Shown piece after piece: positions 35,309 through 47,083 of a DNA stretch of 64,000 bases. Origin of the DNA: Acanthamoeba sp. SK_2022b (lineage: Eukaryota; Discosea; Longamoebia; Acanthamoebidae). Every line of letters begins with the position of its first letter. The stretch's first letter is position 1. The notes beneath the pieces are model-generated. The model worked only from the letters and a program-made list of their open reading frames with translations. It was not told the DNA's origin and did no database searches. A program made the position numbers and the translations under genes. Where the stretch lies: the NCBI GenBank assembly GCA_027943245.1, contig JANDJZ010000147.1, forward strand, positions 42,134-106,133, read 5' to 3'.

Positions 35309-35381
35309 GCCCTCTTAGCTCAGCTGGTAGAGCGCACGACTGAAGATCGTGAGGTCGCTGGTTCAAACCCGGCAGAGGGCA
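35309..35381 (+). tRNA. tRNA-Phe (GAA)
   Basis: Full cloverleaf of 73 nt: acceptor GCCCTCT paired with AGAGGGC, D stem GCTC/GAGC, anticodon stem CACGA/TCGTG with loop CTGAAGA (anticodon GAA), and T stem GCTGG/CCGGC with loop TTCAAAC. The discriminator is A. There is no intron. A and B box promoter sequences are present. Confidence 0.97.
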
Positions 35382-35556
35382 AGCAATCATCTTTTGTCAA
35401 CAATATTGCAGACCCCTCCAGTGCTTTCTCTACCCGAAACAGCTACACACCCCTCTAAGTTGGCTGTCTTGTCGTTTGTATGCTTCTACCTCCGAGAAGA
35501 AAGATGACACGAAACGAACATCAAGAGTCCCGACCTGCAAGCGAGACGGGGGGTTC

Positions 35557-37703
35557 TCACTGGCGAGACTTCTTGCCCTCGGCCATGACGGCCTCGATCT
35601 CCTCCACGGTGCGCGGGCACTTGGTCATGTTCTCGATGCCATCGGCGGTCACGATGACGTCGTCCTCCAGGCGCACACCGCCAATTCCTACGTACAGCGC
35701 AGCACGCACGCGACGAGAGCGAGGATCAGCGACCGACCGGTTTGTAGGAGAGCGAGCGAGAGTGTAGATGTACCTCGGAACTCGTTGAGCTTCTCCACGT
35801 TGATGAACTGCTTCTGCTTGTCGTCGGTCACGGCCTTGTCGAGCAGCGGGTCGATGAAGTACACGCCGGGCTCCACGGTGAGGACCATGCCGGCCTCGAG
35901 GGTGCGGTTGGCGCGCAGGCTCTTGAAGCCCGGGCGAGTGCTGCGCTCGGCGCCGTTGCTGTAGCCGCCCACGTCGTGCGTGTCGATGCCCAGGAAGTGG
36001 CCCAGTCCGTGGGGCATGAAGACGGCCTGCAGGGCCGCATTCACGCACGCGAGAGAAAGGGAGAGGTGAGTCAACCCGGCCGTGTGCTCGGAGAGAGAGA
36101 GAGAGAAGTGGGCGGCGTACGCCGAGGTCGGCATCCATCATGGCGTCGACGTCGCCCTTGAGGAGGCCGTGTCGGGTGAGCTCCTGGAGAGTGGTGCGGT
36201 AGGCGAGGGCGTGCATGTCCATCCACGCCACGCCGGGCTTCATGGCGGCGAACACGGCCAGCTGTGCCGCGAGCACGGTGTTGTAGACCACCTTCTGCTT
36301 GTCCGTGAAGCGGCCGTTGGCCGGGTAGGAGCAGGTGATGTCGGCGCCGTAGCACTGGTACTCGCCGCCCATGTCGAGCAGCATGAGGTCGCCGTCGGCC
36401 AGCTGCTTGTCGTTGGGAGCACCTGCGCGCGCGCGATACGACTCGAGTTGGCAGGGCGCTGGAGAGCAGAGAGAGAGAGAGAGAGGGACGTACCGGCGTG
36501 GCCGTAGTGGAGGATGGATCCGTGGTGGCCCGAGCCGCAGATGCAGGTGTAGGCCACGTGACGACAGCCGCCCTTGGAGTAGACCTCCTGCATGAAGATG
36601 GCCTCGAGCTGGTACTCCATCATGCCGGGCCTGCACTGCTTCATCACCTCGACGTGCGCCTCGGAGCTGACTCGGCACACGTAGCGCAGGACGTCGAGCT
36701 CCATCGGCGTCTTGATGACGCGGCACTCGACGATCTCGGGCCACAGGCGGCTCTTGTCAACGCTGTACTTCTCGATGCCGGGGAACGTCGCAGGCTTGGC
36801 GTGGTTGCCCGAGTCCGAGTTCAGTCCCTGTAAACGACCGCAAAGCAAGGCAACGCATCGAGGGAGCGTATAGCGAGTGGCGGTGAGCGCCATGGCTAGA
36901 AGGACAGAAGCTCGATCGCTACGTACGTGGAGCGTGTAGATGAGCTTGGTGTTGAGCTTGGACAGCACGGCGTCGATTTCGTCGACGTAGCGGGTCTCGT
37001 CCACCCCGTAGCGGGCGGTGACCTCCTCGCACGACGCGATCTGTTTACACGAGCCGGATGTAGTGGAAAGAGTTTGCGTGTAGAGAGAGAGAGAGAGAGA
37101 GAGAGAGCAGGTGAGCGGCTTCGTTGCGAAAAAGGAAATGGCCTCGCGGCGAGTAGAGAGGTCGCACCTTGCCCATCCAAACGGCATACTCGGCGGGGAG
37201 ACGAGGGATGAAGAGGAGGGAGCGACGGTTGGTGAGGTCGATCACGCCGTAGCAGTCGGGCTCGATCACGCCAAAGGCCCAGTGGAAGAAGCTCTCCTGG
37301 CGGAAGAGGTGCTCGTGATCGGTTTCGTGGCGCATCTTTGCCCTTCCGCCACGCAGCAGCAGCACGCTGCCCTCGGGCACACCTTCGGCGCTCTTCTCGA
37401 AGCGAGCGATCAGTCGCTCTCTGTTCTCGTGGAACATAGCCATAGACACCGGGTGGGTCTCCAAGCCTGCAAAGAAGGGCAGAATGAAGATTAAAAATGA
37501 TTTAAATGAGCTGTGTGAAATTAATTCTACAACTGTTGAATTCAACAGGGAAACATCACGATGTAACGCTTGCAGTACATAAAATCAACAGATTATGCTT
37601 TCGCCAGCATTTTGTAAGATATAACGTAAATGTGCTACTTGTCCCTGGATGAGAAGCAAGGCATCAACGTACCAAGAGAGTAGGAAGCGCTCTTCTTCTG
37701 CAT
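35557..37703 (-). CDS. PEPD: Xaa-Pro dipeptidase (prolidase)
   Basis: Seven or so exons encode a close prolidase orthologue. The start ATG is at 37703 (MQKKSASYSLGLETHPVSMA across an intron). Visible: LFRQESFFHWAFGVIEPDCY, PRLPAEYAVWMGK, SSEAHVEVMK, YTCICGSGHHGSILHYGHAG, and the metal ligands in LLDMGGEYQCYGADITCSYP (two Asp), FMPHGLGHFLGID (His), VLTVEPGVYFID (Glu) and GGVRLEDDVIV (Glu). The end is VEEIEAVMAEGKKSRQ. The pita-bread metallopeptidase hydrolyses X-Pro dipeptides in the cytosol, using two Mn ions. Length and motifs match the animal enzyme throughout. Confidence 0.96.
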
Positions 37704-38059
37704 GGTCGAGTAGCTGTGGGTCTGGTGGTGTTGAAGGCGGTGTGGCGTGCGTGTCGCTGCTGGCGCGGAAGTGAAATACCAGGCCAACGCGTTTCGACTC
37801 TTCGCACCAAAGGCAAAGCCAAGGGCACCCGCTGTCCGCCCCTGCAAGGCAGCCGCTCTTGGCCACGACCGGAACGCCAGGCGTGCCGAAGTCGTAGCGG
37901 GCGTGCCACAACGCCTCATGAGCATAGCATCAGCAGCGTCAGCTTTGAAGCGCAATTCGTACTCCTTTCGTGAGTCTAAATCTACATCTAATTTCTTGTC
38001 CAAAATCAAATCAAATAAAAATAAAACAGTTTACTCAAGAAGAAAACGAAGAGGAGGTA
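37704..38059. promoter_or_regulatory. Divergent promoter region, prolidase and DHHC2
   Basis: 356 bp between two divergent start codons. No TATA-like element stands out. Confidence 0.45.
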
Positions 38060-39403
38060 ATGGGACGCCGGTGGGACCGATGTCTCGATGCGACGCTATG
38101 GTGTGCCATGTATTGTAAATGCATAACGGAGACCCTCATCCGCTACGTTGGACCGTTCTTCGTAGTGATCGCTCTCACCCTCATCTTGGGAGGCATCTAC
38201 GTCTTCTTCGCTGCCATCTTCCCCTACCAGGTGCCCGACCCCTACACGCTCTACGGCATCATCCATCTGGCATGGTGCGCGTTCTTGTTTCAAGGCCTCA
38301 TGTTCAACTACCTCATGACAATCATCACCCCTGCTGGCGCCCCGCCCCCTCCTGTACGCCCCCCACTTCATTCGCCTCTCGTCATCCACGGTACCATTTA
38401 TTGATTCGATTTTTTGCATGTGTCCCAGAATGACCTGAGCGCCGAGAGGCTTGCTCAGCTTGAGAGCGAGCGTGCACCTCGTCGTGGCGAAGGCTTCAGC
38501 AGGTGGTGCAAGAAGTGTACGTGGGCGCCCCCTCCACTCCCATCCACTGGCGCGCTTTGTACATGCGCGTGTCCCTATCTGGGGGCCTCTAACCAAGGGC
38601 GCGGATTACAGGCAGGGCGCCCAAGCCCGAGCGAACGCATCACTGCCACGTGTGTCGACGGTACGTGCACGCCGGGCTGGCGTGATGATTGTCTCGCATC
38701 GTTGACGTTGATGCACGACGTTCGAGCTCACTGCCGTTCTCACCCTCTGTCTCTGTGTCCGCATGCAGATGTGTGATGAAGATGGACCACCATTGTCGTA
38801 CGACGTCGCGCCTGCCCTTTTCCCGTTGATCGCGTTGCTATTGAACACGACTGACCAGCCCCCCTCCTTCCCTTCTCCTTTCTCCCATCTTCTCATCTTC
38901 GCACGAGCAGCGTGGGTGAGCAACTGCGTGGGCCACTTCAACCACCGCTACTTTGTGCTGTTCCTCCTCTATCTGTTCATGGTGTGCGCCTACGGCGCGC
39001 TCATGTCCTACGGGCCCTTCATGGACTCGCACCGATTCTCAGTGGTACAACCCCCCCCCCAATACGATCATCGTCGCCTGCGCGCTGTTCGGCTGCCTCG
39101 CTCACGCGCGAACGCGAACACGGCGACGTCAGCCGTGGGTGGGCCTCTCGGCGCGAGGCACGGTCGTGTTCATCTTCGTGCTGTCGGTGGCCGTCGGGCT
39201 CGCCGTCGGGCTGATGCTGGCCTGGCACCTCTACCTAGTCCTCACCGGCCAGACCACGATCGAGTTCTACTTCAACCGCTATCGCATGCAGGTGGCCAAG
39301 GAGCGGGGCGAGACCTACCACAACGAGTTCGACCTGGGCTACCGACGCAACTGGGAGTTCTTCTTCGGTCGGGGAAAGTACGCCCCTTCCCCCCTCGCCT
39401 CGC

Positions 39404-39437
<34 letters not shown>

Positions 39438-39732
39438 GGGGCTTGGCTAGGCCCAAAAGGTTGAGAGCGAGCCTCACCTGTGGTGGTTTCGATCGACGCT
39501 CTCAGGTTCTGGTTCTCCTGGCTGCTGCCTACCCTCGCGCCGCCACCAGGTAACGCCTCTCTCTCTCTCTCTGTTGTGTCCCTCTCGTTGCTTCTTTTGC
39601 CAGAGGGATAGATGGCTCACCAGCTTTGGGTGACGAAATCGTGTGGGGCTTCCAGGCGATGGCCTCACCTATCCCACACGAACCGACGGCAAGACCAACT
39701 CCAGGGCCATGCGCAACTACGCGCTGGTGTAG
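38060..39732 (+). CDS. DHHC palmitoyltransferase 2
   Basis: About eight exons. Two N-terminal spans (FFVVIALTLILGGIYVFF, then HLAWCAFLFQGLMFNYLM) are followed by a Cys-rich domain WCKKCRAPKPERTHHCHVC and the active site CVMKMDHHC. That exon ends at 38797 and continues at 38911 as PWVSNCVGHFNHRYF. Two more spans follow (YFVLFLLYLFMVCAYGAL, then IFVLSVAVGLAVGLML), with the TTxE motif GQTTIEFY. The end is SRAMRNYALV (stop 39730-39732). All catalytic residues are intact. A run of ten C at 39051-39060 puts upstream and downstream coding frames out of register by one base; nine C would join them. Confidence 0.88.
39406..39435. repeat. (GT)n microsatellite in DHHC2 intron
   Basis: About 15 GT units followed by a G run. 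Confidence 0.85.
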
Positions 39733-40756
39733 TCCTCCGCCTCACCCCTGCACGCTTCAGTTTATTTATTCAGTCAAATAGGTCGTGTAAATAAAAGAAA
39801 CAAAACCCTCGAGGTTGAGAGCCGAGACCCTCAGCGTCTGCACAAAACCAACGGAAGCCCTCCTGTCGGAGCTACCCCGACGTAGGCCAACGTCGCCAAC
39901 GTCGCCACTTTGCAATGTGCGGCTGGTGGTGTGAAATCTTCGACGTATGGGCTGGTCTCTTGTTGCGAGGAACGCCAAGGAGTGGGACCACAAGGCGAGA
40001 GGATGGACAACGAGATACCTGAGGCACGGCAGGCCCAAGCTCTGTGCGCAACGTGAGTAAGCAAACATGAGTTAAACCACATGCGGCCAGTGCGGCGGTC
40101 AGGCTCAGGCGGGCCTCTTCCCGGCGTGAGCTCCTATGGCGAGTGGAGATGAGATCATATCACTTCAACCTTTGTCCCCACAGATGTTGACTCTCGGCCC
40201 TAGCCATGAGCGACACCATGCTCAACACAGACACGTTAATGGTAATGGCAAGGGGATAGAAACGTTCAAAGTTTGGCGAAGGACAGGTGACTGTACCTCG
40301 TAATTTGCTGTTGCAAGGACATCGCGAGTTCGAAAAAGGAGGCTTCGGTTCCCGGTCAACCTCAACGATGGTGGCCTTTGCGTTGAGTCCATAGCTGTAA
40401 GATGGCTCACCGAAGTGGCAGTTCGATCATCACCCGCACGGATCTATACCCGTGACCTCACCGGAACCGAAGACTACCAATCAGCAAGCGTGTTCACAAG
40501 ATTCCTCGGCCTGGATATAGATTACACGTCAACGAAGTGAAGTATCCGTGAAATTCCGTTCCGATGCAATGCGCAATCAGAGATCTGTGGGTTCGTTGAC
40601 GCCCGCAGGGAAGCACGATCATAGCCACTGACAATCAAACAATCAGCCTCAAAAGTCTCGAGCGAGGTCAGTCTGTCATCTTCTTATCCAACCCTCACCG
40701 CACCAGTTCAACCCACTACTACCCTACTACTACCCGACCAAGACCACCAGTGCCCC
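39733..40756. other. Gene-poor stretch
   Basis: No ORF or splice pattern that I can support. Unlike the 9-13 kb region this stretch keeps CpG. Confidence 0.45.
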
Positions 40757-41210
40757 GTCGAAAGATACGGCTTATGAGCACCTCCCTTGTCAAGTTTGCC
40801 TTTGTCGACCTCTACGTGCCGCGGCCCTGCTGTCTGAGTTTTGTGCTCAGACTGGACTTGTGTCGGTTGTGCGTGTTGGCACAGGTACGCCACGGAGTCG
40901 ACGGACAGCGATAAGGAAGTGGCAACGAAGAGCGATGGCCGCCAGAACCAAAGATACGGCTTATGAGCACCCCTGCCGTTCTTGTCAAGTGTTGCTGCCA
41001 CCGCCGAGAGCTTTGTGCCGTTTGAGAGTCTGAGTTTTGTGCTCAGACTGGACTTGTGTCTCGATCGTGCGTGTGTGTTCGTGCAGAAGCGTCGCCGTGG
41101 AGCACCAAGTTGAGCAGGCTTGCACGTTTGCCGGTCGCAAGGTAAGGTACGTTTTTCTAATCGTTGCTGTACTTGTCTTGATCAATAAACCTGTATTTCA
41201 AACGATTCGA
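40757..41210 (+). repeat. Two-module dispersed repeat, CpG-retaining copy
   Basis: Two related modules in tandem, each starting AAAGATACGGCTTATGAGCA (40757-40880 and about 40948-41060) and each containing the hairpin GTCTGAGTTTTGTGCTCAGA and CTGGACTTGTGTC. The unit ends with GATCAATAAACCTGTA, a polyadenylation-like end. The complete arrangement recurs on the minus strand at about 49030-49530. Module 1 has an open frame reading KDTAYEHLPCQVC, and ATGGCC before module 2 gives MAARTKDTAYEHP, so it may derive from a gene. The type of element is unknown. Confidence 0.7.
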
Positions 41211-41889
41211 GTTTAAGTCAATTTCGAGCCTTCTACCTGTTCTGAGTTCAAGATTATCAGTCGATTTTGCGAAGAGTTGCTTTCAATTTACCGGACGTAC
41301 GACCAGGCACGGGCAAAGGTGGTGGGGGGGGGGTGCGTGGAGCAGAAAAGCAGGGCTGCAAAACAAAGACGCCCAAGATTACGGCAAGCCTCCACCGATG
41401 TGAAGATGAACAGAAGGGGATCCGCCCGACAAGGCCATTGCACAACATTGTCGAGATGACCGAGAGCCTGCACTGTGCTGTCGGGCTCGGGGCGACTCTA
41501 CTCACCGGTTCCAGAACATCCAACTATGCCTCTCGAGACTTGAGTGGCGGTACACATCGACCTCTCTATCTCTCTCGAGCGGCCTCAAACAGCAGTTCTC
41601 ACTTACGCCTGGTAGTTGGGAGCAGCGCAGTCACGTTCATCAACAGCCGATAGGCTAGGCAAGGCCGTTGAGGCGCACGGCGCTGGGGCTCTCGGTGGCC
41701 AGTCCTCCTCATCTCGTTCCTGTTCCCCCGCCTGCCAGCGGTTAGCGATGCCTTTGACTAGGAGCTCACCCGAGGTCCACTCGCAGTCCCTTAACTCACG
41801 CTAATCCTCCCACTCCACTCACTCTGCACGCACAACGCACACGTACGAGTGCGTGTACAGGCTGTCTGTGGGCGTGTTTTGTGTGCTGG
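41211..41889. other. Gene-poor stretch
   Basis: No supported feature. A homopolymer G run is at about 41323-41332. Confidence 0.4.
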
Positions 41890-42088
41890 CTGCTGGCGAT
41901 CGCCGATTCAGTTCGGCCAGGACGCCTGAAGGACCTCAAGAGGTGTGCTTGGGGACCCTGTCGCGCAGTGATGCTTGCAGTGCCTCCATTTTGTGCTTCA
42001 AAGGTACGGTATACCATCCGTGAAGGTGGTGTGCTGTGCGCCGCGAGATACAATCATCATAAGTTTGTACATACAAGCTCTTAGCTGG
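41890..42088 (+). pseudogene. Fragment of a DHHC1-like 3' end
   Basis: This plus-strand sequence aligns with the minus-strand 3' end of the DHHC1 gene (about 16110-16400). Shared parts: GGCCAGGACG, a CG-rich block, CCATTTTG followed by CAAAG and a TAC-GTATACC stretch, and the 3' block ATACAAT-ATCATAAGTTTGTACATAC. About 110 bp are missing and stop codons break the frame. It is interpreted as a decayed 3' fragment of a duplicated acyltransferase gene. Confidence 0.55.
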
Positions 42089-42396
42089 ACGAACATGGCA
42101 ACAACTTGCGTACCGACGCGGGGCGTGGGAGCAGGCTCTCATACATCACATCGCTTCGCAAAAGATGAAGGGCACACAAGGGCGTCTTCTCCTGGTAAGG
42201 GAAGCTGTTCAGGGCCAGGGACGCCCTCTTCTGGCATACAGGGCCACACAAGGGCGCAAACATGTGCGGGTTTTGTGGTCCACCTGTGGCCGCGTCCCTG
42301 TGCAAACGCGAAAAAGCGTTTCTTGGTTCTATCTTCTGGGTCTAATCGGTCGCGCCGTTTACCATGCTATGTTAAAAATTACTAATTAGTGGCTCC
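42089..42396. other. Spacer with short direct repeat
   Basis: Contains two copies of a CACACAAGGGCG-type block (about 42172 and 42245). Otherwise nothing recognised. Confidence 0.4.
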
Positions 42397-44264
42397 TTAG
42401 AGGGAGTAGTATGTGCGATCAACAACGACCTGAGGCCTGCCCCATTCCTTCTCCAGGAGATCGTGCCACAAGTGGCAGGTCCGGGCACAGCGGACCTTGT
42501 CCTCTGGCGTGAGGAAGGAGAAGATGTGCGATACCACCTCCAACGGCATGGGGTAGGGGAACACCTGCAACAGAATCACATGGCCGTCAATCCACCATCT
42601 TCACGCATAAGACGCCGTTACGCGCACCTTGACGGTTGCTCGAGGGTTAAGTAGCAGCGCCCGGGCCCTGTCAACCTGGGCCAGGTCGTCCTTGCCCATT
42701 AGCTGAAAGGCTGTGGCTCGGGTGGACAGCAGCTGCTCGTTGACGACACCGTGGTCGATGGCCTGGATCAGGTCGTCGACCGCCCGGTCCAGGTCATCGA
42801 TGTAGAAGTAGCACAGGCCGCGGTTGGCGATTGCCGCGTAGCGCCCTTGCTCTGCGACGTTGCGTTAGTAGAAATCCTTGACACCTGACCAGACACAGTA
42901 GCAGCGGGAGGCCAACCTGATTGGGACAGGCCAGCGGCGGCGGTCAAGAGCGTGATGGCGTCGTTGTACTGCGAAGCGTGGTACAGGGCGAGGCCCTTCA
43001 TGTTGTACAGGTCGGCCAGGCACAGCCCGCCTGCCTCTGACGAAGACCGGCTAGGCTGCTTGGCGCTGCAGCTCGGGCGGGAGCTGTTGAAGAGCGTAGC
43101 GCACCTTTCGTGCACGCTCGCCTTACGAGAGACGTTAGGAATGCAAAGCAACCAGCCTCTACACGCAACACTCATGACTACATCAGCAGCAACGTTATAC
43201 CTGACAGCGAGCGCAGTAGAGACCTTGTTTGGTGAAGCCGAGCAGTGGCTTCCTGCACTGCGAGCACAGCGTGGGCACATGGAAGTCGATCAGGCACAAG
43301 GAGTGCGCGTCTGCGTGGGACGGTTGCTTTGTGAGACGGGTGCACGTGGACTGGGCTGGGCGCAAGGCCCAGCAAAGAGGCAACATAGCGAGTACCGGAG
43401 GCTGCCCTGCAGGGCACTTGGTAGCGCTGGCGGCAGTTGGCATGAATCGTCGACTTGCATTCTTGGCACTCGTAGCCTTGAGAGAGCCCCATGTGAGTTG
43501 ACCCGACACGACCAAGGAGACACGCAAGCGTTTGGAATATAACCTTGAGAGCGGATGCCGACCAGCAGCTTGCTGCAGTGGTCACAGAAGGTGGGCTTCC
43601 TGAATGTCTGCACTCCGTACTTGTGCTCGGCCACTGCCGGGGCATGTGCAGCGGCGCTGTTCTGCCGGGGCTCGTCCTCGTTTGACTCGCCGTTGATATC
43701 GTCGGGTTGCTTCCCCGCCTCATCGTGGGACGTCTGGAGAGCGTCGATGGCTTGGCCAAAGGCTTCAGCGGCTTCGGCCCAGCGTCCGATGCGGTCATAC
43801 GCGATGCCCAGCACACACAGGGCCTCCACGCTGGCCACGTGCTGCCGCCCACCGCTCAGCTCGATCGACCGGGTGGCGTCCGCGACTGCTGCATTCAGGG
43901 TCGCCCTCTCCTTGGCCCTCCTTATCTTCGACCACTTGACCTCTGGCTGCGGGCCCTGAACATGCATTCCTGGCATTCCGGCTGTGGGCGGCAGAGTGGA
44001 GGCCAAGGTGGTCTTGGCGCGCTGGAGGTAGAGGTAGGGGTTGGTGGGGTCTGCCTGAAGGGCGTCGGCTAGCGCATCTGGGCGCACGAGATGCTCGAGC
44101 TTGCTTTGGGCCTGCCTGCCCACCGAGTGACCGGCCCTGAAGGCCACGGAGGTCACCGAACTGAGGCCACACACGACCATATCGACAGCATGCACCACCA
44201 GACACGCCCCAACAAACGGTACCGCCAGGTACACGGGCAAGCTAACAACCCCTCCGCCGCACAT
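42397..44264 (-). CDS. TPR - tandem C1 zinc finger - TPR - F-box protein
   Basis: Four or five exons, start ATG 44264. An N-terminal hydrophobic stretch (VSLPVYLAVPFVGACLVVHA) may anchor the protein. TPR-like helices follow (PYLYLQRAKTTLA; ALCVLGIAYDRIGRWAEAAE). Two C1 domains come next: HKYGVQTFRKPTFCDHCSKL with CQECKSTIHANCRQRY, and LCLIDFHVPTLCSQCRKPLL with YCARCQ joined to ASVHERC. More TPR-like helices follow (NMKGLALYHASQYNDAITLL; AAIANRGLCYFYIDDLDRAV). The C-terminus is an F-box: MPLEVVSHIFSFLTPEDKVR then CARTCHLWHDLLE. F-box proteins recruit substrates to SCF ubiquitin ligases; C1 domains bind diacylglycerol or zinc-dependent partners. The combination is unusual and its role is unknown. 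Confidence 0.8.
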
Positions 44265-44862
44265 CTTTTGCGTTTACAACCCAGGTCAAGGTTTCTTTTT
44301 CGTTCTGCGTGGTAACAGAAAACAGGCTGCTTGGTGGCCTGTTCGCTTCTGCGAAAGCTGGGTTGTGGGACGTCGCAGGGCTCGAACCCGCAACTTGAGA
44401 CGTTGTATATACCACGTGAATCCACCGCTGTCACCATGGCCCCCGACCACACCCTGCCCCTCCCTTCACGCGTCCCCAGCCTTGGCGATGACGACAGCGT
44501 GCTGCCCACAGGAGCACGGCCTGTCCTCGTCCCGGGCGAGCGGGAAGATGCCCGCATGAACCGCGGCTGCATGATCACGATGGCTGCTCGCCCGAACCTC
44601 AACAATGTGCAGTTTGATCAAGTGAAGAAGGAAGAGGGAAGGCCTCACACGCTCATCGCCTTCTTGACCGTCAGCGGAGAAGGTGGACCAGCGATGTGTG
44701 GACCTTACTGCTGCGGACTCGTTCGGCCGTTTTGAAGGCCGGGCGTGTGGATCTGGAGCCGCTGGTGACTCATGCGGCCCAGCTGGCGAGCTGTCGCTGC
44801 CTACAAAAAAAACGAGAAAGAGTTTCGCGCCAAAACTGATTCAGAACAGATTTTCAAAGAGG
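44265..44862. other. Spacer with a tRNA-like B-box block
   Basis: Between divergent genes. On the minus strand near 44385, GGGTTCGAGCCCTGC resembles a T arm and TGGTGACAGCGGTGG an A box, but no complete cloverleaf forms. No coding gene is supported. Confidence 0.4.
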
Positions 44863-46485
44863 ATGAACGTAGAGGGAGGAGGCAGAGGCCAGACTGCCTT
44901 CTTCGTGCGCGAGGGCGACCCGTGCCTGGTGTCGACCGAGCTCCAGCGAAACCCGGCCATGCCGGCGGGGCGCGCAGGCGAGGTGCAGGCCACACTGGCC
45001 GTGCTCATCAACGGCACCACGCCATGCGACTGCATCTTCATCTCTCAAGCTGCTGTCGACGCCCACCACGTACCACAACCACCCATCACCCTCGTCTCAT
45101 GTTCTCTCTTCGTGGTGCATTGCTGACTGGCCGAGCGTGGGGCTGGCCGGGGGGGGGGCAGCTGCCCACGGCGGCGGGTTGGTATGTGGAGGTGCCCGAC
45201 CAAGACGTGGCCTTCTCTGTGCGCTTTGCCGTCCTCGCTCCTCCCCACCGCTACCCGCTCATTGCCCATGTCTTGGTCGATGGCCACAAGGCCGAAGGCT
45301 GTACGCCTCCTTTCTCTAATAACATCGTTTGTTGCGACTATACTAAATGGGTGTTAATAAGGGCAGAGAAGTACAAGCGACGAGGAGGTGGTCAGCGGGG
45401 TGAAAGTCGGGACCGACGAAGCGGGGAGGAAGCTCCTGCAGCCGCTCACGTTTCGGAAGACGGCCTTCCGCGAGCCCAATCGCGACGGCGAAGACGACGA
45501 TGACGGCCAAGGCAGGGCGGGCGAGGCCGACGTCAAGAGGACCGCTGGCACCATCGCGCTGGAGGTCTGCCACGCTCGCACCAGGCCTCACGCCGCGCCC
45601 CGCCCGGTCGTGTCCTCTTCCTCTGGCGCGTTCACGCAGCGCAGCGTCGTGCCAGACAAGAAGGCCTCGTTCGGCATCGAGCGCTCCGTAGCCGTCGGCG
45701 CGACCGTCGTCGGCCCCAAGTTCACTCCGTCGCGCTACGAGACCGGAGACCTGATCGACAGGCTCGAGGTGCGCTACCGCACAGCCAAGTTCTTTGACAC
45801 TCTCCAGTGTCGCATCGACCCTCATCATCAGCGAGGTAGGCGCGCACTCCTCGCATTGGCATTGGCACGCAACGCGCGTTGTCAACGTTAACACGTGGAC
45901 TGATTGGTTGTTTGCGCACACGACACGCAAGGGGCCAAGAGGAGGAGTGAGGGCCCAGCGGTGGCGGCGGTCATCGATCTGCTGGAGGACGATGGCGATG
46001 GCGATGACGATGGTGACAGTGACGGTCTCACGGAGCGGAGAGCGAAGAAGAGGATCAAGCGCGAGCCATCACGATCACGACCAGCAGCAGCGAGCGCGGC
46101 ATCACTACAGAACGAGAGCTCAGTAGACGGCTTCCTGTGCCTCCTCGCCAAGTACCATCTCTCTCCCCCTCTCTCTTTTTCCGTCGTGAGGTCTCACTTG
46201 ACACCACGCACACGCACACGCACACGCACACGCACACACATGCGCATCATGCCACCCAAAAGGAAGGAGGAGATGGATATGGAGATGCTCAAGCCGCTGG
46301 TCATGGAGCTGGCCAAGCAGGAGCTTACCACGGTTGGCCAGCTGCGGGAGCTGACGCGAGAGCGGTGGCGCGAGGTGATGCGCGGCGCAGGCCTGCCGGC
46401 CTCGCTCGCGCGGTCGGCCAGCCAGCTGAGCGCGCTTCCTTCTTCGGGCTCGGCCGCCCCGGTGTGCCTCATCATCGACGACTGA
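44863..46485 (+). CDS. DUF7918-like protein (F3)
   Basis: Five exons. Exon 1: MNVEGGGRGQTAFFVREGD, then VQATLAVLINGTTPCDC and IFISQAAVDAHH. Exon 2 (after a G-rich acceptor): WYVEVPDQDVAFSVRFAV and IAHVLVDGHKAEG. Exon 3: SGVKVGTDEAGRKLLQPLTF, GTIALEVCHARTR, KKASFGIERSVAVG and DRLEVRYRTAKFFDTLQ. Exon 4: acidic run then KKRIKREPS and NESSVDGFLCLLAK. Exon 5: LKPLVMELAKQELTTVGQLR, ending CLIIDD. It resembles fungal DUF7918 in the first three exons (recalled, not searched). The basic cluster suggests nuclear location. Frames are intact. It forms a close pair with the gene at 55886-57388, with the transposon cluster in between. Confidence 0.72.
46204..46241. repeat. (CACACG)n short repeat in F3 intron
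   Basis: About six CACACG-type hexamers just before the last exon. The same intron carries (CA)n in the F5 copy. Confidence 0.8.
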
Positions 46486-47083
46486 CCTGGTAAGTCAAGC
46501 CCAGACAACAAGGGCACCCTTCACACAGTGTACTTTACCGTTAAAATGCATGTAGGCTAACTTTGCTCAAGGCCCTTCTCATACATGTGCAAGAAGTGTT
46601 CTGGACCAAGGAGCACCTCGCGGGGATGCAGATAGCTTTCTGTTCCTTGCAGCTTCCCTGTTGGCCAAGCTCCTTCTGAGCAGTCACGTACCGGCTTAGC
46701 CTCAACCCCCAACCTTGTTCGTTTCAAACTGTACACAAGTCACCTCATGCCACGCCACACCATGTGCCATGGGGAGCGCTGGTCAGCCAGGAGCACTTGG
46801 CCAAGTGCTCACCGGCTGGCCTACACCGAGAAGGTAACCATCTGCACAGCCCTCTGAGGCCCGTCGTCCCTCCGCATCGCCCTCAGGCCCGCCCGTGCCC
46901 ACTGGATCGCGGCCACCCACCGTTGTGCAGAACAACCCGTGGAGCCATACGCAGGTGCTGAAAACACGCAGGTGGCCCTTGCGAGTGTGTGCGCAAGCGG
47001 GGAGAAGAGCAACGCTTTTCTATCGACCCAGCTTTTGCGACCCAAGTAAAGGCAAAAAGAAAACAATTTATCAGCGGGGGGGG
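46486..47083. other. Spacer, no gene seen
   Basis: No supported feature between F3 and the foldback element. Confidence 0.45.

Noticed and set aside
44370..44440. tRNA-like T arm and A box on the minus strand
   Set aside because: The acceptor stem does not pair and the anticodon arm has the wrong length; at best a tRNA-derived remnant.
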